Positions 1 through 7,880 of a stretch of 20,767 nt of DNA are shown piece by piece. Made by a program: the position numbers and the translations under genes. Source of the DNA: Clostridia bacterium (GTDB lineage Bacteria > Bacillota > Sulfobacillia > SLMV01); contig PWGR01000040.1 of the NCBI GenBank assembly GCA_003554565.1, forward strand, positions 1 to 20,767, in the 5' to 3' direction. Numbering within the stretch: the stretch's first letter is position 1; every line of letters starts with the position of its first letter. The notes under the pieces are model-generated. The model did no database searches, was not told the origin of the DNA, and worked only from the letters and a program-made list of their open reading frames with translations.

Positions 1-128
1 GCCGGAAGAAGGTCCGCCGCCTCATCCGGGGAAGCAAAGTGAAAACGTGCGTCAGGTGCGGCATTCTCGAGAGTGTCCCGGACTGACTCGACGCCCTCGT
101 AGGTGATGAGAACATTCATCTCGTTCAC
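1..128 (-). CDS. N-terminal fragment, probable D-2-hydroxyacid dehydrogenase family protein (cut by window edge)
   Basis: The minus strand is open from a GTG at 128-126 to the window edge, giving 42 codons without a stop. The start is supported by an AAGGAG-type ribosome binding site about 8 bases upstream (near plus positions 137-142). An in-frame ATG three codons later (119-117) is the alternative start. The visible protein begins with a short hydrophobic strand (residues 4-9, MNVLIT), followed by a helix-like segment and a second strand ending in a DEAADLL-type motif. This resembles the N-terminus of NAD-dependent D-isomer-specific 2-hydroxyacid dehydrogenases, but the catalytic and Rossmann parts lie outside the window, so the family is an inference. 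The gene is divergent from the endonuclease IV gene, with a 135-base shared upstream region. Confidence 0.5.
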   Translation of the reverse strand, partial: MNEMNVLITYEGVESVRDTLENAAPDARFHFASPDEAADLLP

Positions 129-212
129 AATAACCACTCCTTTGACTTTACGTAAGCGGTCATCCCAACCGGCGGTCGGGCCGCTGTCCCTGAGGAATTG
201 GCGAATGGGCTC

Positions 213-241
213 TTCATTCCTGCTGTGTTTCCGGATATATT
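213..241 (+). promoter_or_regulatory. Weak candidate promoter for the endonuclease IV gene
   Basis: A TATATT -10-like hexamer at 236-241 lies 17 bases after a poor -35 match, TTCATT, at 213-218. Transcription would start only about 17 bases before the GTG start of the gene. The rest of the divergent gap (129-263) shows no clear terminator. It contains a short palindrome, TTTACGTAA, near 147-155, which could belong to the minus-strand gene. The call rests on hexamer similarity and position only. Confidence 0.25.
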
Positions 242-263
242 GAAGGTAGGTGGGGTGACTATT

Positions 264-1136
264 GTGAGCGATGATATCCGGGTCGGCGCGCATATCTCAA
301 CGGCGAGAGGATTCCCCCGTGCTGCGACCAGGACCGCGGAGCTGGGTCTGGACTGCGTGCAGCATTTCACCCGCAACCCCAGGGGAGGCGCGCAGCGCAC
401 CCTGGACGAAAGAGAGGTCACTGCGCACCGCCGGCGGATGGAAGAGCTCCAGATCGGACCGCTGGTGATGCACACACCGTATACCGTGAATCTTGCCTCG
501 CACAGAGCGGAGACGGTCGAGTTTTCCCGCCGGGTGGTGGCGGAGGATCTCCAGCGCTGTCACCTTTTGGGCGCGCCATATCTGGTCATTCATCCCGGCG
601 CCTGCGGTAAGTCCCGGGTTGAGGACGGCATCAGTCGCATTGTCGCCGGTCTGGACCGGGCGGTAGATGATGCAAAAGACACAGTCGGGGCCGGGGTGCG
701 CGTGCTGCTCGAGTTCATGTCCGGGCAGGGCAGCGAAATCGGATCCACGATCGAGGAAATGGCGGAAATACTGGGCAGGATCGAGTGCCGGGATGCCGTC
801 GGTTTTTGCCTGGACACCTGTCACTGCTTCGCGCGCGGCTATGAGGTGCACACGGAAGATGGGCTGGAAAAATTCCTGCGGCGTTTTGATCAGAAGCTTT
901 CCCTTTCGCGCCTGAAGGTCGTACACGTCAACGACTCCGAATTCGGACTCGGGACGCGCCGCGATCGACATGCGCCCCTGGGCAGGGGAGAGCTGGGTAG
1001 TGCTGGGCTGCGGAATATAGTCAGCAATCCGGTCCTCCGGCGCCTCCCGCTCATTCTGGAGGTGCCAGTAGAGGACCAGGAAGATTATGCGGACGAGGCG
1101 GAGCTGCTTCGATGCCTGTCCGTGGAGGGGAAATAG
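264..1136 (+). CDS. nfo: Deoxyribonuclease IV (AP endonuclease, Nfo/EndoIV family)
   Basis: This is a 290-residue TIM-barrel AP endonuclease that would cut DNA 5' of abasic sites in base-excision repair, normally with three bound zinc ions. Family signatures are in order: VGAHIS at the N-terminus, VIHPGA near 110, LEFMSGQGSEIG near 152-163, GFCLDTCHCFARGY near 188-201, VHVNDSEFGLGTRRDRHAPLG near 223-243, and LILEVP near the end. These carry the usual His, Glu and Asp metal ligands. The start chosen is GTG 264, which has a GGTAGGTGGGG Shine-Dalgarno stretch just upstream and gives the usual family length of 280-300 residues. An in-frame upstream extension to 198 has no such site and matches nothing in the family. 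It is not obviously co-transcribed with rimP, because a promoter and a leader hairpin separate them. No frameshift or missing ligand was seen. Confidence 0.93.
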   Translation: MSDDIRVGAHISTARGFPRAATRTAELGLDCVQHFTRNPRGGAQRTLDEREVTAHRRRMEELQIGPLVMHTPYTVNLASHRAETVEFSRRVVAEDLQRCHLLGAPYLVIHPGACGKSRVEDGISRIVAGLDRAVDDAKDTVGAGVRVLLEFMSGQGSEIGSTIEEMAEILGRIECRDAVGFCLDTCHCFARGYEVHTEDGLEKFLRRFDQKLSLSRLKVVHVNDSEFGLGTRRDRHAPLGRGELGSAGLRNIVSNPVLRRLPLILEVPVEDQEDYADEAELLRCLSVEGK

Positions 1137-1145
1137 AATGCGAAC

Positions 1146-1159
1146 CGTGACGTGTCACG
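1146..1159. repeat. Short perfect inverted repeat downstream of nfo
   Basis: CGTGAC and GTCACG form 6-base perfect arms around a GT centre, 10 bases after the nfo stop codon and about 20 bases before the -35 hexamer of the rimP promoter. It could be a small operator for the rimP operon or a weak hairpin at the 3' end of nfo. There is no T tract, so it is not a standard terminator. A 6-base palindrome can also occur by chance. Confidence 0.3.
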
Positions 1160-1178
1160 TTATGCAGGGCCGGGTAAG

Positions 1179-1207
1179 TTGTCTGCCACTATATGCTGTG
1201 CTATACT
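1179..1207 (+). promoter_or_regulatory. Sigma-A type promoter of the rimP-nusA-infB operon
   Basis: TTGTCT at 1179-1184 and TATACT at 1202-1207 are separated by exactly 17 bases. A TGC immediately before the -10 hexamer (1199-1201) makes an extended -10 element. Transcription would begin near 1213, giving a leader of about 100 bases before the rimP start codon that contains the hairpin at 1247-1272. It is the best promoter candidate for the long gene run to 8834, within which no other intergenic space is large. Confidence 0.72.
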
Positions 1208-1246
1208 CATAACAGTATGACTGTCGAAATTTTGGAGCGCCACGCG

Positions 1247-1272
1247 GAGAGTGGGTTCAGCCCACTCTTTTT
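1247..1272 (+). terminator. Intrinsic terminator-like hairpin in the rimP leader (candidate attenuator)
   Basis: AGAGTGGG (1248-1255) pairs perfectly with CCCACTCT (1261-1268) around the 5-base loop TTCAG, and the stem runs into five T residues (1268-1272). A G-T pair can extend the base at 1247. It lies after the promoter at 1179-1207 and about 40 bases before rimP, so it would stop transcription before the first gene of the operon unless bypassed. That is the arrangement of an attenuator. Since the operon encodes NusA, a termination factor, feedback control by NusA is an attractive inference. No competing antiterminator stem was identified. Confidence 0.65.
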
Positions 1273-1313
1273 CATAGTCGGGGCGAATATATTGTTGGGG
1301 GTGGGCTTTAGTA

Positions 1314-1799
1314 GTGGCGAGCAAGAGGGAAATCGAAAAGATGATCATCGATCTGGGTGAGCCCATCGCCCGGGCCCAGGGCCACACTCTGGTGGATGTG
1401 CAGTTTCAAAGCGGCGGTGGGCGGCCGCGGGTCCTCATCACTCTGGACAGTCCCGGGGGGATCAGTGTGGGCGAGTGCCAGAAGTTCAGCAATTTGCTGG
1501 GTGCTCGGCTCGATATTGAAGAGGACGAAATGCCGGAGGGCTATTACCTGGAGGTCTCCTCTCCGGGTCTTGACCGGACATTCCGGAGAGACGAGGAATT
1601 TGACATATTTCGTGGTAGAAAGGTCCAGGTCCGAACGTACGCCCCGGTGGAAGGACAGAAGGAATTTCTGGGCAAACTGGAGGGGCTGCGCGATGGGGAG
1701 ATCCTCCTCCTCGAGGAGGAGACTGGAATCTCCCGCGCCATTCCCCGCGAGATGGTTTCGCGGTGCAAGCTCCACTATGAAGTTAATGATCTGATGTGA
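1314..1799 (+). CDS. rimP: Ribosome maturation factor RimP
   Basis: This 161-residue protein matches the RimP (YlxS/YhbC) family, which helps assemble the 30S ribosomal subunit in the cytoplasm. Visible family landmarks are LVDVQFQSGG near 25-34, a strand with RVLITLDSPGGISVGECQKFSNLLGARLD-type composition (residues about 39-67), the signature YYLEVSSPGLDR near 77-88, and a C-terminal SH3-like domain from about 95. The GTG at 1314 follows a GGGGGTGGG purine-rich site. An ATG at 1341 is in frame but would cut into the first helix of the family. It is the first gene of the operon, and its gap to nusA is 48 bases. Confidence 0.93.
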   Translation: MASKREIEKMIIDLGEPIARAQGHTLVDVQFQSGGGRPRVLITLDSPGGISVGECQKFSNLLGARLDIEEDEMPEGYYLEVSSPGLDRTFRRDEEFDIFRGRKVQVRTYAPVEGQKEFLGKLEGLRDGEILLLEEETGISRAIPREMVSRCKLHYEVNDLM

Positions 1800-1847
1800 C
1801 CCAGCACCCTGTGAGCGGCTGCAGGTCATTCAGGAGAGGAGCTCATC

Positions 1848-3113
1848 ATGAATGCTGATTTCATGAATGCCCTGGAGGAACTCAGGAAACAACACGGCAT
1901 TGAAAAGGAGACTCTGCTCGAGGCCATAGAATCGGCCGTCAAATCGTCCTATCGTCGCAATTACGGTGCCGCCGGTCAGGACGTGGAGGTCACGGTCGAC
2001 AGGGACACCGGAACAGTGAAGATTGATCAGTTTCGCGAGGTTGTCGAGGAGGTGTCCGACCCGCGCAATGAGATCTCACTCGAGGAGGCGCGGGAGATCG
2101 ACCCCGGTTACGAATTGGGCGACAGGGTGAGGTTCGAGGTGGCTCCTGAGAGGTTCGCGCGGATCGCGGCACAGACCTCCAAACAGGTGATAACGCAGCG
2201 TGTGCGCGAAGCCGAGCGGGAGCGTATCTACAACGACTTCATTGAAAAAGAAGGAGACATGATCACCGGCCTCGTGCAGCGAGTGCACAATAGCAACATC
2301 CTGATTGACCTAGGCAAGACCGAATCCATTCTGGAGCCATCGGAGCAGATTCCCGGAGAGCGATTCAAAGAAGGTGACCGCGTCAAGTTATATATCGCTG
2401 AGGTGAACAAGACCACCAAGGGACCGCAGATCGTGCTTTCCCGCTCACACCCCCAGCTGGTCAAGCGGCTTATCGAGCTGGAGGTACCCGAGGTGCACGA
2501 GGGAGAGGTGGAAATCATCGATATTGTCCGGGAGGCCGGCCACCGCTCCAAAGTTGCCGTTCGCTCGAACGAAAGCAATATCGATGCCGTGGGCGCCTGT
2601 GTGGGGCAGCGCGGGAGCCGGATTCAGAACGTGGTGCGTGAGATCCGGGGAGAAAAGGTCGACATTGTGCGGTGGTCGCGTATGCCCGAGGAGTACATCG
2701 CCAATGCCCTGAGCCCCGCCGAGGTCTCGCACGTCATACTGGACGAGGACGAGAAGGTGGCTCAGGTGGTTGTGCCGGACGACCAGCTGTCCCTGGCCAT
2801 CGGTAAAGCCGGACAGAATGCCCGGCTCGCGGCAAGATTGACACAGTACAAAGTCGATATTCAGAGCCTGTCTGAGGCAGAGGAGAGTGGACTCACAGAG
2901 GAGGGAGTCAGCATAAGGACGCAGGAGGGGGAAATTCATGTGCCTGATTTCTTCCTACGTGCTGAGGACGATGATGATCGCCCCAGCCGTCTCCTCGATC
3001 GCATGAAGGACGAAGCAAAGCAGGAACGGGACCGTGAGGAGGAAGAAGAAGCGGAAGAAGAGGAGTCGGCGGGAGTCGACGCGGATGCAGGTGACGTCGA
3101 CAAAGAAGAATGA
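1848..3113 (+). CDS. nusA: Transcription termination/antitermination factor NusA
   Basis: NusA binds RNA polymerase and nascent RNA and modulates pausing, intrinsic termination and antitermination. The 421-residue product has the RNAP-binding N-terminal domain (about 1-130, beginning MNADFMNALEEL as in other Gram-positive NusA), an S1 domain (about 135-205), and two KH domains. KH1 carries the GQRG loop near 257-260 and KH2 carries IGKAGQNARLA near 321-331. From about residue 380 the C-terminus is a strongly acidic tail rich in Glu runs, making the protein longer than the roughly 370 residues usual in Bacillota. The ATG start has AGGAGAGGAG upstream. The 3' end lies 26 bases before the preferred ylxR start. 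Regulation by the leader hairpin upstream of rimP is likely but inferred. Confidence 0.97.
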   Translation: MNADFMNALEELRKQHGIEKETLLEAIESAVKSSYRRNYGAAGQDVEVTVDRDTGTVKIDQFREVVEEVSDPRNEISLEEAREIDPGYELGDRVRFEVAPERFARIAAQTSKQVITQRVREAERERIYNDFIEKEGDMITGLVQRVHNSNILIDLGKTESILEPSEQIPGERFKEGDRVKLYIAEVNKTTKGPQIVLSRSHPQLVKRLIELEVPEVHEGEVEIIDIVREAGHRSKVAVRSNESNIDAVGACVGQRGSRIQNVVREIRGEKVDIVRWSRMPEEYIANALSPAEVSHVILDEDEKVAQVVVPDDQLSLAIGKAGQNARLAARLTQYKVDIQSLSEAEESGLTEEGVSIRTQEGEIHVPDFFLRAEDDDDRPSRLLDRMKDEAKQERDREEEEEAEEEESAGVDADAGDVDKEE

Positions 3114-3139
3114 AATACTACCAGGAGGGGGTGCCGTCA

Positions 3140-3418
3140 ATGGCCAGACGCACACCGCCCATGCGGCGATGCGTCGGGTGCGGCGTCCGCCAAGCCAAAG
3201 ATTCTCTCGTGCGCGTGGTGCGCACTCCCCGGGGAGAAATTGTTGTCGATCCCGGTGGAAAGAAGCCCGGTCGGGGCGCTTATGTGTGTCCCGATGCGGA
3301 GTGCGTAGAGCAGCTCTTTCAGAAGAAGAGACTGCACAGGGCCCTGCGAGTGTCAGAAATAGACGAAAACACCAAGGATGAACTGTTCACCCGACTGTTG
3401 CACACAGATGCAGAGTAG
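3140..3418 (+). CDS. ylxR: YlxR/RnpM family RNA-binding protein (DUF448)
   Basis: This is a small basic protein (92 residues from this start) with the family hallmark MRRCVGCG near residues 8-15, followed by a VRVVRTPRGEIVVDPGGKKPGRGAYVC-type core that includes the GRGAY motif. YlxR proteins are RNA-binding. In Bacillus subtilis the protein has been linked to RNase P activity (RnpM), which is family knowledge not shown here. The ATG at 3140 is chosen because AGGAGGGGGTG (3123-3133) lies just upstream and homologues start close to the PMRRC motif. An in-frame ATG at 3110 overlaps the nusA stop by four bases and would add ten residues. The neighbouring gene ylxQ (L7Ae-like), usual at this place, is absent. 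Confidence 0.9.
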   Translation: MARRTPPMRRCVGCGVRQAKDSLVRVVRTPRGEIVVDPGGKKPGRGAYVCPDAECVEQLFQKKRLHRALRVSEIDENTKDELFTRLLHTDAE

Positions 3419-3445
3419 GGGGGAGCAATGCGGAGGTGAGGGAGT

Positions 3446-5575
3446 TTGGCACGAAATATCCGAGTATACATGCTGGCCCGCGAGCTGGAAATCCAGAGCA
3501 AGGACGTACTGAAAATCCTGCAGGAAGAGCTCAACCTGGATGTGGACAATCACATGATGTCTGTCAATGCCAAAGTAGCGGACCGCATCAGAAAGATAGT
3601 AGCAGGAGAGGACGAGGCGGAGGAGCCACCTGAACGCACCGGTGAACCGGAGACGGAATCCGCAGGTAAAAAGGAGGAGGGCGAGGCGCGGGAAGCAGAA
3701 CAGCCTGAGGCCCAGCGTACTGAGGAACGCACCCGCGCACAGAAAAAGGACCAGAGCAGGGATGAAGCGGAGACGAAGCAGGAGAAGCAACGTTCCACCC
3801 GCACCGGTGGTCAGGCCGTCGCGACGAAGGAGATTGCCGTCGATGGACCCCTGACCGTGGGTGAGCTGGCGGAGGCCCTGGAGGTGGCGTCTGCCGATAT
3901 GATTCAGAAGCTTATGTCCATGGGCATCATGGCCAGTGTAAATCAGCAGCTGGATGAAGACACAATTGACCTCATCGGTGAGGAACTGGACATAAGAGTG
4001 CAGCGCCGTTCCCCTGAACCGACGGGGGTCGATGATCCACTGCTGCGTTACGTCAGCGAACCTGATCCGGATCGCCTGGAACCACGCGCCCCGGTGGTTA
4101 CGGTGATGGGGCACGTGGATCACGGTAAGACCACCCTGCTGGACACCATCCGGCATACATCGGTGATAGACGACGAGATGGGGGGAATCACCCAGCACAT
4201 GGGTGCCTCCACTGTCTATCACAATGATGATCCCATCGTATTTCTCGATACCCCCGGGCACGAGGCCTTCACTTCAATGCGGGCGCGCGGGGCACATGTC
4301 ACCGACATCGTGGTGCTGGTGGTTGGCGCCGATGATGGAGTGATGCCGCAGACCATAGAGGCCATCGATCATGCCAAGGAGGCGGGGGTCCCGATAATCG
4401 TGGCCGTGAACAAGGTCGACGTCCCCAATGCCCAGCCGGACCGGGTGCGGCAGGAGCTTGCCGGCCACGAGCTGGTACCTGAGGAATGGGGCGGCGAGAC
4501 AATATACGTAGATATCTCCGCCCTGCAGGGAGATAACGTTGATGAACTCATGGACATGATAGTGCTGTTGGCTGAAATGGAGGAGCTGCAGGCTGACCCC
4601 ACGCAGCCGGCCAGCGGAGTGGTAGTCGAGGCGGAGCTGGACCGTCAACGAGGGTCGGTGTGTACCGTGTTGATTCAAGACGGCACTCTGCACCGCGGCG
4701 ATCCTTTCGTGGCCGGTGCCCATCACGGCCGCGTGCGTGCGATGTTCAACAGTCTTGGTTCCGAGGTGGATGCGGCCGGTCCCTCCACTCCGGTCGAGGT
4801 CATGGGAACCTCCGGCGTGCCGGAGGCCGGGGATTTGTTCGTGGTAATGGAGGAAAACGCTGCCGCCCGGGATGTGGCCAAACAGCTGCAGCAGGAGATG
4901 CGCGAGGAGGAACTGAGGGCCACGGGCCCCCTCTCACTGGAGGAATTTTACAGGCGGGAGGAGCAGAAGGAGCTGCGCATAGTTCTCAAGGCAGATGTAC
5001 AGGGCTCACTTGAGGCCTGTACGCGGTCCCTGGAGCGCATCGACAACGATGAAGTCAGCGTGCGCGTCATACACGGGGGCGTGGGGGCAATAACTGAATC
5101 GGACATAATGCTCGCCTCGGCTTCAGCTGCGGTGGTGATTGGGTTCAACGTCCGCCCCAATGCCGGCGCCCGGCGCTCGGCAGAACAGGAAGGCGTGGAC
5201 ATCCGCACCTACCGGATCATCTACGAGCTCATAGAGGAGGTTGAATCGGCGACTCGAGGAATGCTCGATCCCGAGTTCCGTGAGCGGGTCATAGGACGGG
5301 CGGAGGTACGGGAGACCTTCCAGGTCCCCGGCGGGAGGCGGGTCGCCGGCCTGTATGTGCGGGAAGGCAACCTGCGCCGCAGGGCCAAGGTCCGTGTGGT
5401 GCGAGACGGTCGCGTGATTCATGAAGGGGATGTGGGATCACTGCGCCGCTTCCAGGATGATGTCAGGGAGGTCAGTGCGGGCTATGAATGTGGCCTGGGT
5501 GTTGAAAACTTCAATGACGTGGAAGTGGGCGACGAGATAGAGGCTTTCGTCATAGAAGAGGTGGCGCGCGAGTAG
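3446..5575 (+). CDS. infB: Translation initiation factor IF-2
   Basis: IF-2 is the GTPase that places initiator fMet-tRNA on the 30S subunit and promotes subunit joining. The 709-residue product has an IF2N domain at about 1-52, a highly charged linker rich in Glu, Lys, Gln and Arg (about 55-130), a second IF2N domain (about 135-185), and a G domain with GHVDHGKT at 222-229, DTPGHEAF near 268-275 and NKVD near 321-324. These are followed by domains II, III and the C-terminal fMet-tRNA-binding domain. Its length is at the short end for the family because the linker is compact. The start is TTG 3446, set by a near-perfect GGAGGTGA site at 3432-3439 six bases upstream. An ATG at 3428 is in frame but meets a stop after three codons. 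The stop is immediately followed by the rbfA start. Confidence 0.97.
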   Translation: MARNIRVYMLARELEIQSKDVLKILQEELNLDVDNHMMSVNAKVADRIRKIVAGEDEAEEPPERTGEPETESAGKKEEGEAREAEQPEAQRTEERTRAQKKDQSRDEAETKQEKQRSTRTGGQAVATKEIAVDGPLTVGELAEALEVASADMIQKLMSMGIMASVNQQLDEDTIDLIGEELDIRVQRRSPEPTGVDDPLLRYVSEPDPDRLEPRAPVVTVMGHVDHGKTTLLDTIRHTSVIDDEMGGITQHMGASTVYHNDDPIVFLDTPGHEAFTSMRARGAHVTDIVVLVVGADDGVMPQTIEAIDHAKEAGVPIIVAVNKVDVPNAQPDRVRQELAGHELVPEEWGGETIYVDISALQGDNVDELMDMIVLLAEMEELQADPTQPASGVVVEAELDRQRGSVCTVLIQDGTLHRGDPFVAGAHHGRVRAMFNSLGSEVDAAGPSTPVEVMGTSGVPEAGDLFVVMEENAAARDVAKQLQQEMREEELRATGPLSLEEFYRREEQKELRIVLKADVQGSLEACTRSLERIDNDEVSVRVIHGGVGAITESDIMLASASAAVVIGFNVRPNAGARRSAEQEGVDIRTYRIIYELIEEVESATRGMLDPEFRERVIGRAEVRETFQVPGGRRVAGLYVREGNLRRRAKVRVVRDGRVIHEGDVGSLRRFQDDVREVSAGYECGLGVENFNDVEVGDEIEAFVIEEVARE

Positions 5576-5971
5576 GTGCGAACAGCATTCGAAGTGGTGA
5601 TTGCATTGACTGGCGATGAATTTGTTCGCAGAGTAGCAAATGACGTAAAGAGAGTGGTCGGGCGCATCATCGATCGCGACCTGAAAGATCCGCGAATCGG
5701 AATGACTTCGGTTGTAGCCGTGGACATGTCGCCCGACCTGAAGCACGCCAAGATCCTGATTTCGGTTCTGGATATGGAACGAGATGAGGAGACAGCGAAA
5801 TTATTGAATGAAGCCCGGGGATTTATCCGGTTAGAGCTGGCACAGAGACTGGATTTGAAGTACGTGCCGGAGCTGCGGTTTGCAGTGGATCATTCTATAG
5901 AGCGCGGTGCCCGGATCGATCGCCTCCTGCGGGAACTGAAGGAAGGTGAGGAGGAGGATGAGCGCCCGTGA
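5576..5971 (+). CDS. rbfA: 30S ribosome-binding factor RbfA
   Basis: RbfA is a KH-like cold-shock and ribosome maturation factor that binds immature 30S subunits near helix 1 of 16S rRNA. The family pattern is clear: a first helix with RVANDVKRVVGRII, then RDLKDPRIGMTSVVAVDMSPDLKHAKILIS, and a later helix ending LRFAVDHSIERGARIDRLL. The GTG at 5576 directly abuts the infB stop and has a GAGGTGG site (5558-5564) 11 bases upstream. A TTG at 5606, with GTGGTGAT just before it, would give a 121-residue protein closer to the usual family start, so the true start is uncertain by ten codons. The last 14 bases overlap nrnA. The gene ylxP, common between infB and rbfA in Bacilli, is missing. Confidence 0.93.
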   Translation: MRTAFEVVIALTGDEFVRRVANDVKRVVGRIIDRDLKDPRIGMTSVVAVDMSPDLKHAKILISVLDMERDEETAKLLNEARGFIRLELAQRLDLKYVPELRFAVDHSIERGARIDRLLRELKEGEEEDERP

Positions 5972-6971
5972 ACTGACGCCTGAGAATCTGCGGGAGATTC
6001 TCTCAGGAAGCCGGGTCCTCATCCCCCTGCACGTCGCGCCGGACGGCGACAGCATAGGGTCGGCCCTGGCCGTCGCATCAGCCTGCCGGCACCTGGACTC
6101 CAAACCCACAGTGGTCAGCTCAGATCCAGTGCCAACCACTTACAGCTTCCTGCCCGGCTGGGAGGCGATCCGCCGTCCTGAGAGAGTGGGGGGGCAGTTC
6201 GATGTTCTCCTGCTTCTGGACTGCAGCTCCCTCAGCCGGATCGGACGGGTGAGGGAGCTCGTGGACCGGGCGAAACCCGGAGAGCGTCCGCTGATCGCGG
6301 TGGTTGACCACCACCGGACGGGCGAGACGGTGGGCGATTACCTGTGGTCCGATGCGGGGGCCGCCGCCACCTGCGAGATGATATTTGACTGGATGATCGA
6401 CCAGGGTCTCCCGATAAGCGGTGGAGTAGCCACGGCCCTGTACACGGGTATAGCCACTGACACGGGATTCTACGCTTTTCCCAATACCTCTGCGGGCACA
6501 TTCCGCCGGTCCGCCCAGCTGGTGCAGCTGGGAGCCCGCCCCCATCACGTGCATCAGAAGGTGAATGAGGAGCGGTCAATGGCCGAGATCCGCATTCTGG
6601 GAAGGGCCCTGGAGAAAATGCGTGTCGCCGCGGGCGGGAGGGTGGCCTGGACGGAGATTACCCGATCCGACCTGACAGACACTGGGGCCGGCACCGACGA
6701 TACCGAGGGCATAGTAAATCACCTGAGGTCGGTTGCAGGAACTGAATTGGCCGTGATATTTGTCGAGATGGATACAGAACACACCAAGGTGAGTTTCCGC
6801 TCCCGTGAGTATCTCGATGTGGCCGAGCTGGCCAGAAGCTTCGGCGGCGGGGGGCATGCACGCGCCGCGGGTGCGAAGATGAGCGGATCCATCGCCGAGG
6901 TGCGAAAGCGCGTCATCGAGACCGGTTCTCGCCAGCTGCGGCTCCGGGAAGCCGGGGGGCAGGGGAAGTGA
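5958..6971 (+). CDS. nrnA: Bifunctional oligoribonuclease / pAp phosphatase NrnA (DHH/DHHA1 family)
   Basis: NrnA-type DHH phosphoesterases degrade 2-5 nt nanoRNAs and can dephosphorylate 3'-phosphoadenosine 5'-phosphate, replacing Orn in Gram-positive bacteria. The 337-residue product shows HVAPDGDSIGSA at 25-36 (metal site), DHH at 117-119 within VVDHHRTG, TGIATDTGFY near 166-175, and the DHHA1 domain ending with GGGGHARAAG, its GGGG at 296-299 and His 300. All expected Asp and His ligands appear present. ATG 5958 is chosen because GAAGGTGAGG lies about 8 bases upstream, inside the end of rbfA. A GTG at 5946 is in frame but has no better site. The stop overlaps the truB start in a GTGA, so the two are probably translationally coupled. 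Confidence 0.92.
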   Translation: MSARELTPENLREILSGSRVLIPLHVAPDGDSIGSALAVASACRHLDSKPTVVSSDPVPTTYSFLPGWEAIRRPERVGGQFDVLLLLDCSSLSRIGRVRELVDRAKPGERPLIAVVDHHRTGETVGDYLWSDAGAAATCEMIFDWMIDQGLPISGGVATALYTGIATDTGFYAFPNTSAGTFRRSAQLVQLGARPHHVHQKVNEERSMAEIRILGRALEKMRVAAGGRVAWTEITRSDLTDTGAGTDDTEGIVNHLRSVAGTELAVIFVEMDTEHTKVSFRSREYLDVAELARSFGGGGHARAAGAKMSGSIAEVRKRVIETGSRQLRLREAGGQGK

Positions 6972-7861
6972 ACGGCCTGCTGAACGTTTTCAAGCCTCCG
7001 GCCTGGAGCTCACGCGATGTGGTCGAGGCGGTGCGGATTGCCCTCGGGGCAGATAAGGCGGGGCACGCGGGGACACTGGACCCCGGAGCGGTCGGGGTAC
7101 TCCTGGTGCTGACCGGTCGCGCTACACGGCTGCAGCAGTATTTTGTGCAGCTGCCAAAATTGTATCTGGCGGAGATGACTCTCGGGATTGCAACAGATAC
7201 CGGGGATGCCTTCGGTGAGGTGCAGCATGTCGACCGGAGAGCTCCGTTGGATGATAAGATTCTGCAAAAGGTACTGCCGCAGTTTGTCGGCGAGGTTCGG
7301 CAGGTACCCCCGATGGCCTCTGCGGCGAAAGTGGACGGTCGCCCGCTCTACGAACACGCGCGCCGCGGGCGGAAGGTCCAGCGCGAGGCGCGATTCGTTC
7401 GGATTTCCCCTCTGCGGCTGTTGAACTACCGGTCTGAATGGCCGCCGCGCGCACTGCTTCAGATTGGCTGTTCATCCGGCACATATGTAAGAACACTGGT
7501 CGAGGACCTGGCGCGGGAGGCGGGAACATGTGCACACATGTCCTTTCTGGTGCGGGCAGAGGTCGGGAGGTTCTCGGCTGATGCGTCGACACCTGTACGG
7601 CGGGTCACCGGATCCGACCTGGTGCCGGCCGCCTGTGCGCTCGATTTCCTTCCGGCCATCCGCCTGCAGGAGGGCGACGCCCGTCTGATTCGCCACGGAG
7701 CAGCGGCGAGGAGCGCAGATGTCAGCGGCTACCGTCGCGGCGAGCAGGTGCGTATCCTCAATATGCGGGGCCGGCTGCTCGGCCTGGGTGAGATTCGTGA
7801 CCGTTCCGACAGCAAGAGCACTGCCCTGTTTCCCCGACGCGTGTTCCCGGAGCCGTTGTGA
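6968..7861 (+). CDS. truB: tRNA pseudouridine(55) synthase TruB
   Basis: TruB converts U55 of the T-arm of tRNAs to pseudouridine and acts as a tRNA chaperone. The 297-residue protein opens with GLLNVFKPPAWSSRDVV and carries the catalytic signature GHAGTLDP with the nucleophilic Asp at residue 38, then a family TRATRLQQYF-like segment, and later the YVRTLVEDLAR signature near 176-186. The C-terminal part looks like a PUA-type domain. The GTG start at 6968 overlaps the nrnA stop by four bases and has a CAGGGGAA purine stretch upstream. The order nrnA-truB-ribF is standard for this operon in Bacillota. Confidence 0.95.
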   Translation: MNGLLNVFKPPAWSSRDVVEAVRIALGADKAGHAGTLDPGAVGVLLVLTGRATRLQQYFVQLPKLYLAEMTLGIATDTGDAFGEVQHVDRRAPLDDKILQKVLPQFVGEVRQVPPMASAAKVDGRPLYEHARRGRKVQREARFVRISPLRLLNYRSEWPPRALLQIGCSSGTYVRTLVEDLAREAGTCAHMSFLVRAEVGRFSADASTPVRRVTGSDLVPAACALDFLPAIRLQEGDARLIRHGAAARSADVSGYRRGEQVRILNMRGRLLGLGEIRDRSDSKSTALFPRRVFPEPL

Positions 7862-7880
7862 GGTTGGGAGGACTCGACAC

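Noticed and set aside
297..971. 224-residue minus-strand open frame opposite the endonuclease IV gene
   Set aside because: It is a shadow of nfo, with no family resemblance and unusual composition; the plus-strand protein carries every family motif.
1146..1159. Palindrome after nfo considered as an nfo terminator
   Set aside because: It has only 6-bp arms, a 2-base centre and no T tract; kept only as a low-confidence repeat or operator.
3034..3381. Basic 115-residue plus-strand frame overlapping nusA and ylxR
   Set aside because: Out-of-frame reading of two genes with clear family motifs; Arg-rich composition indicates a shadow.
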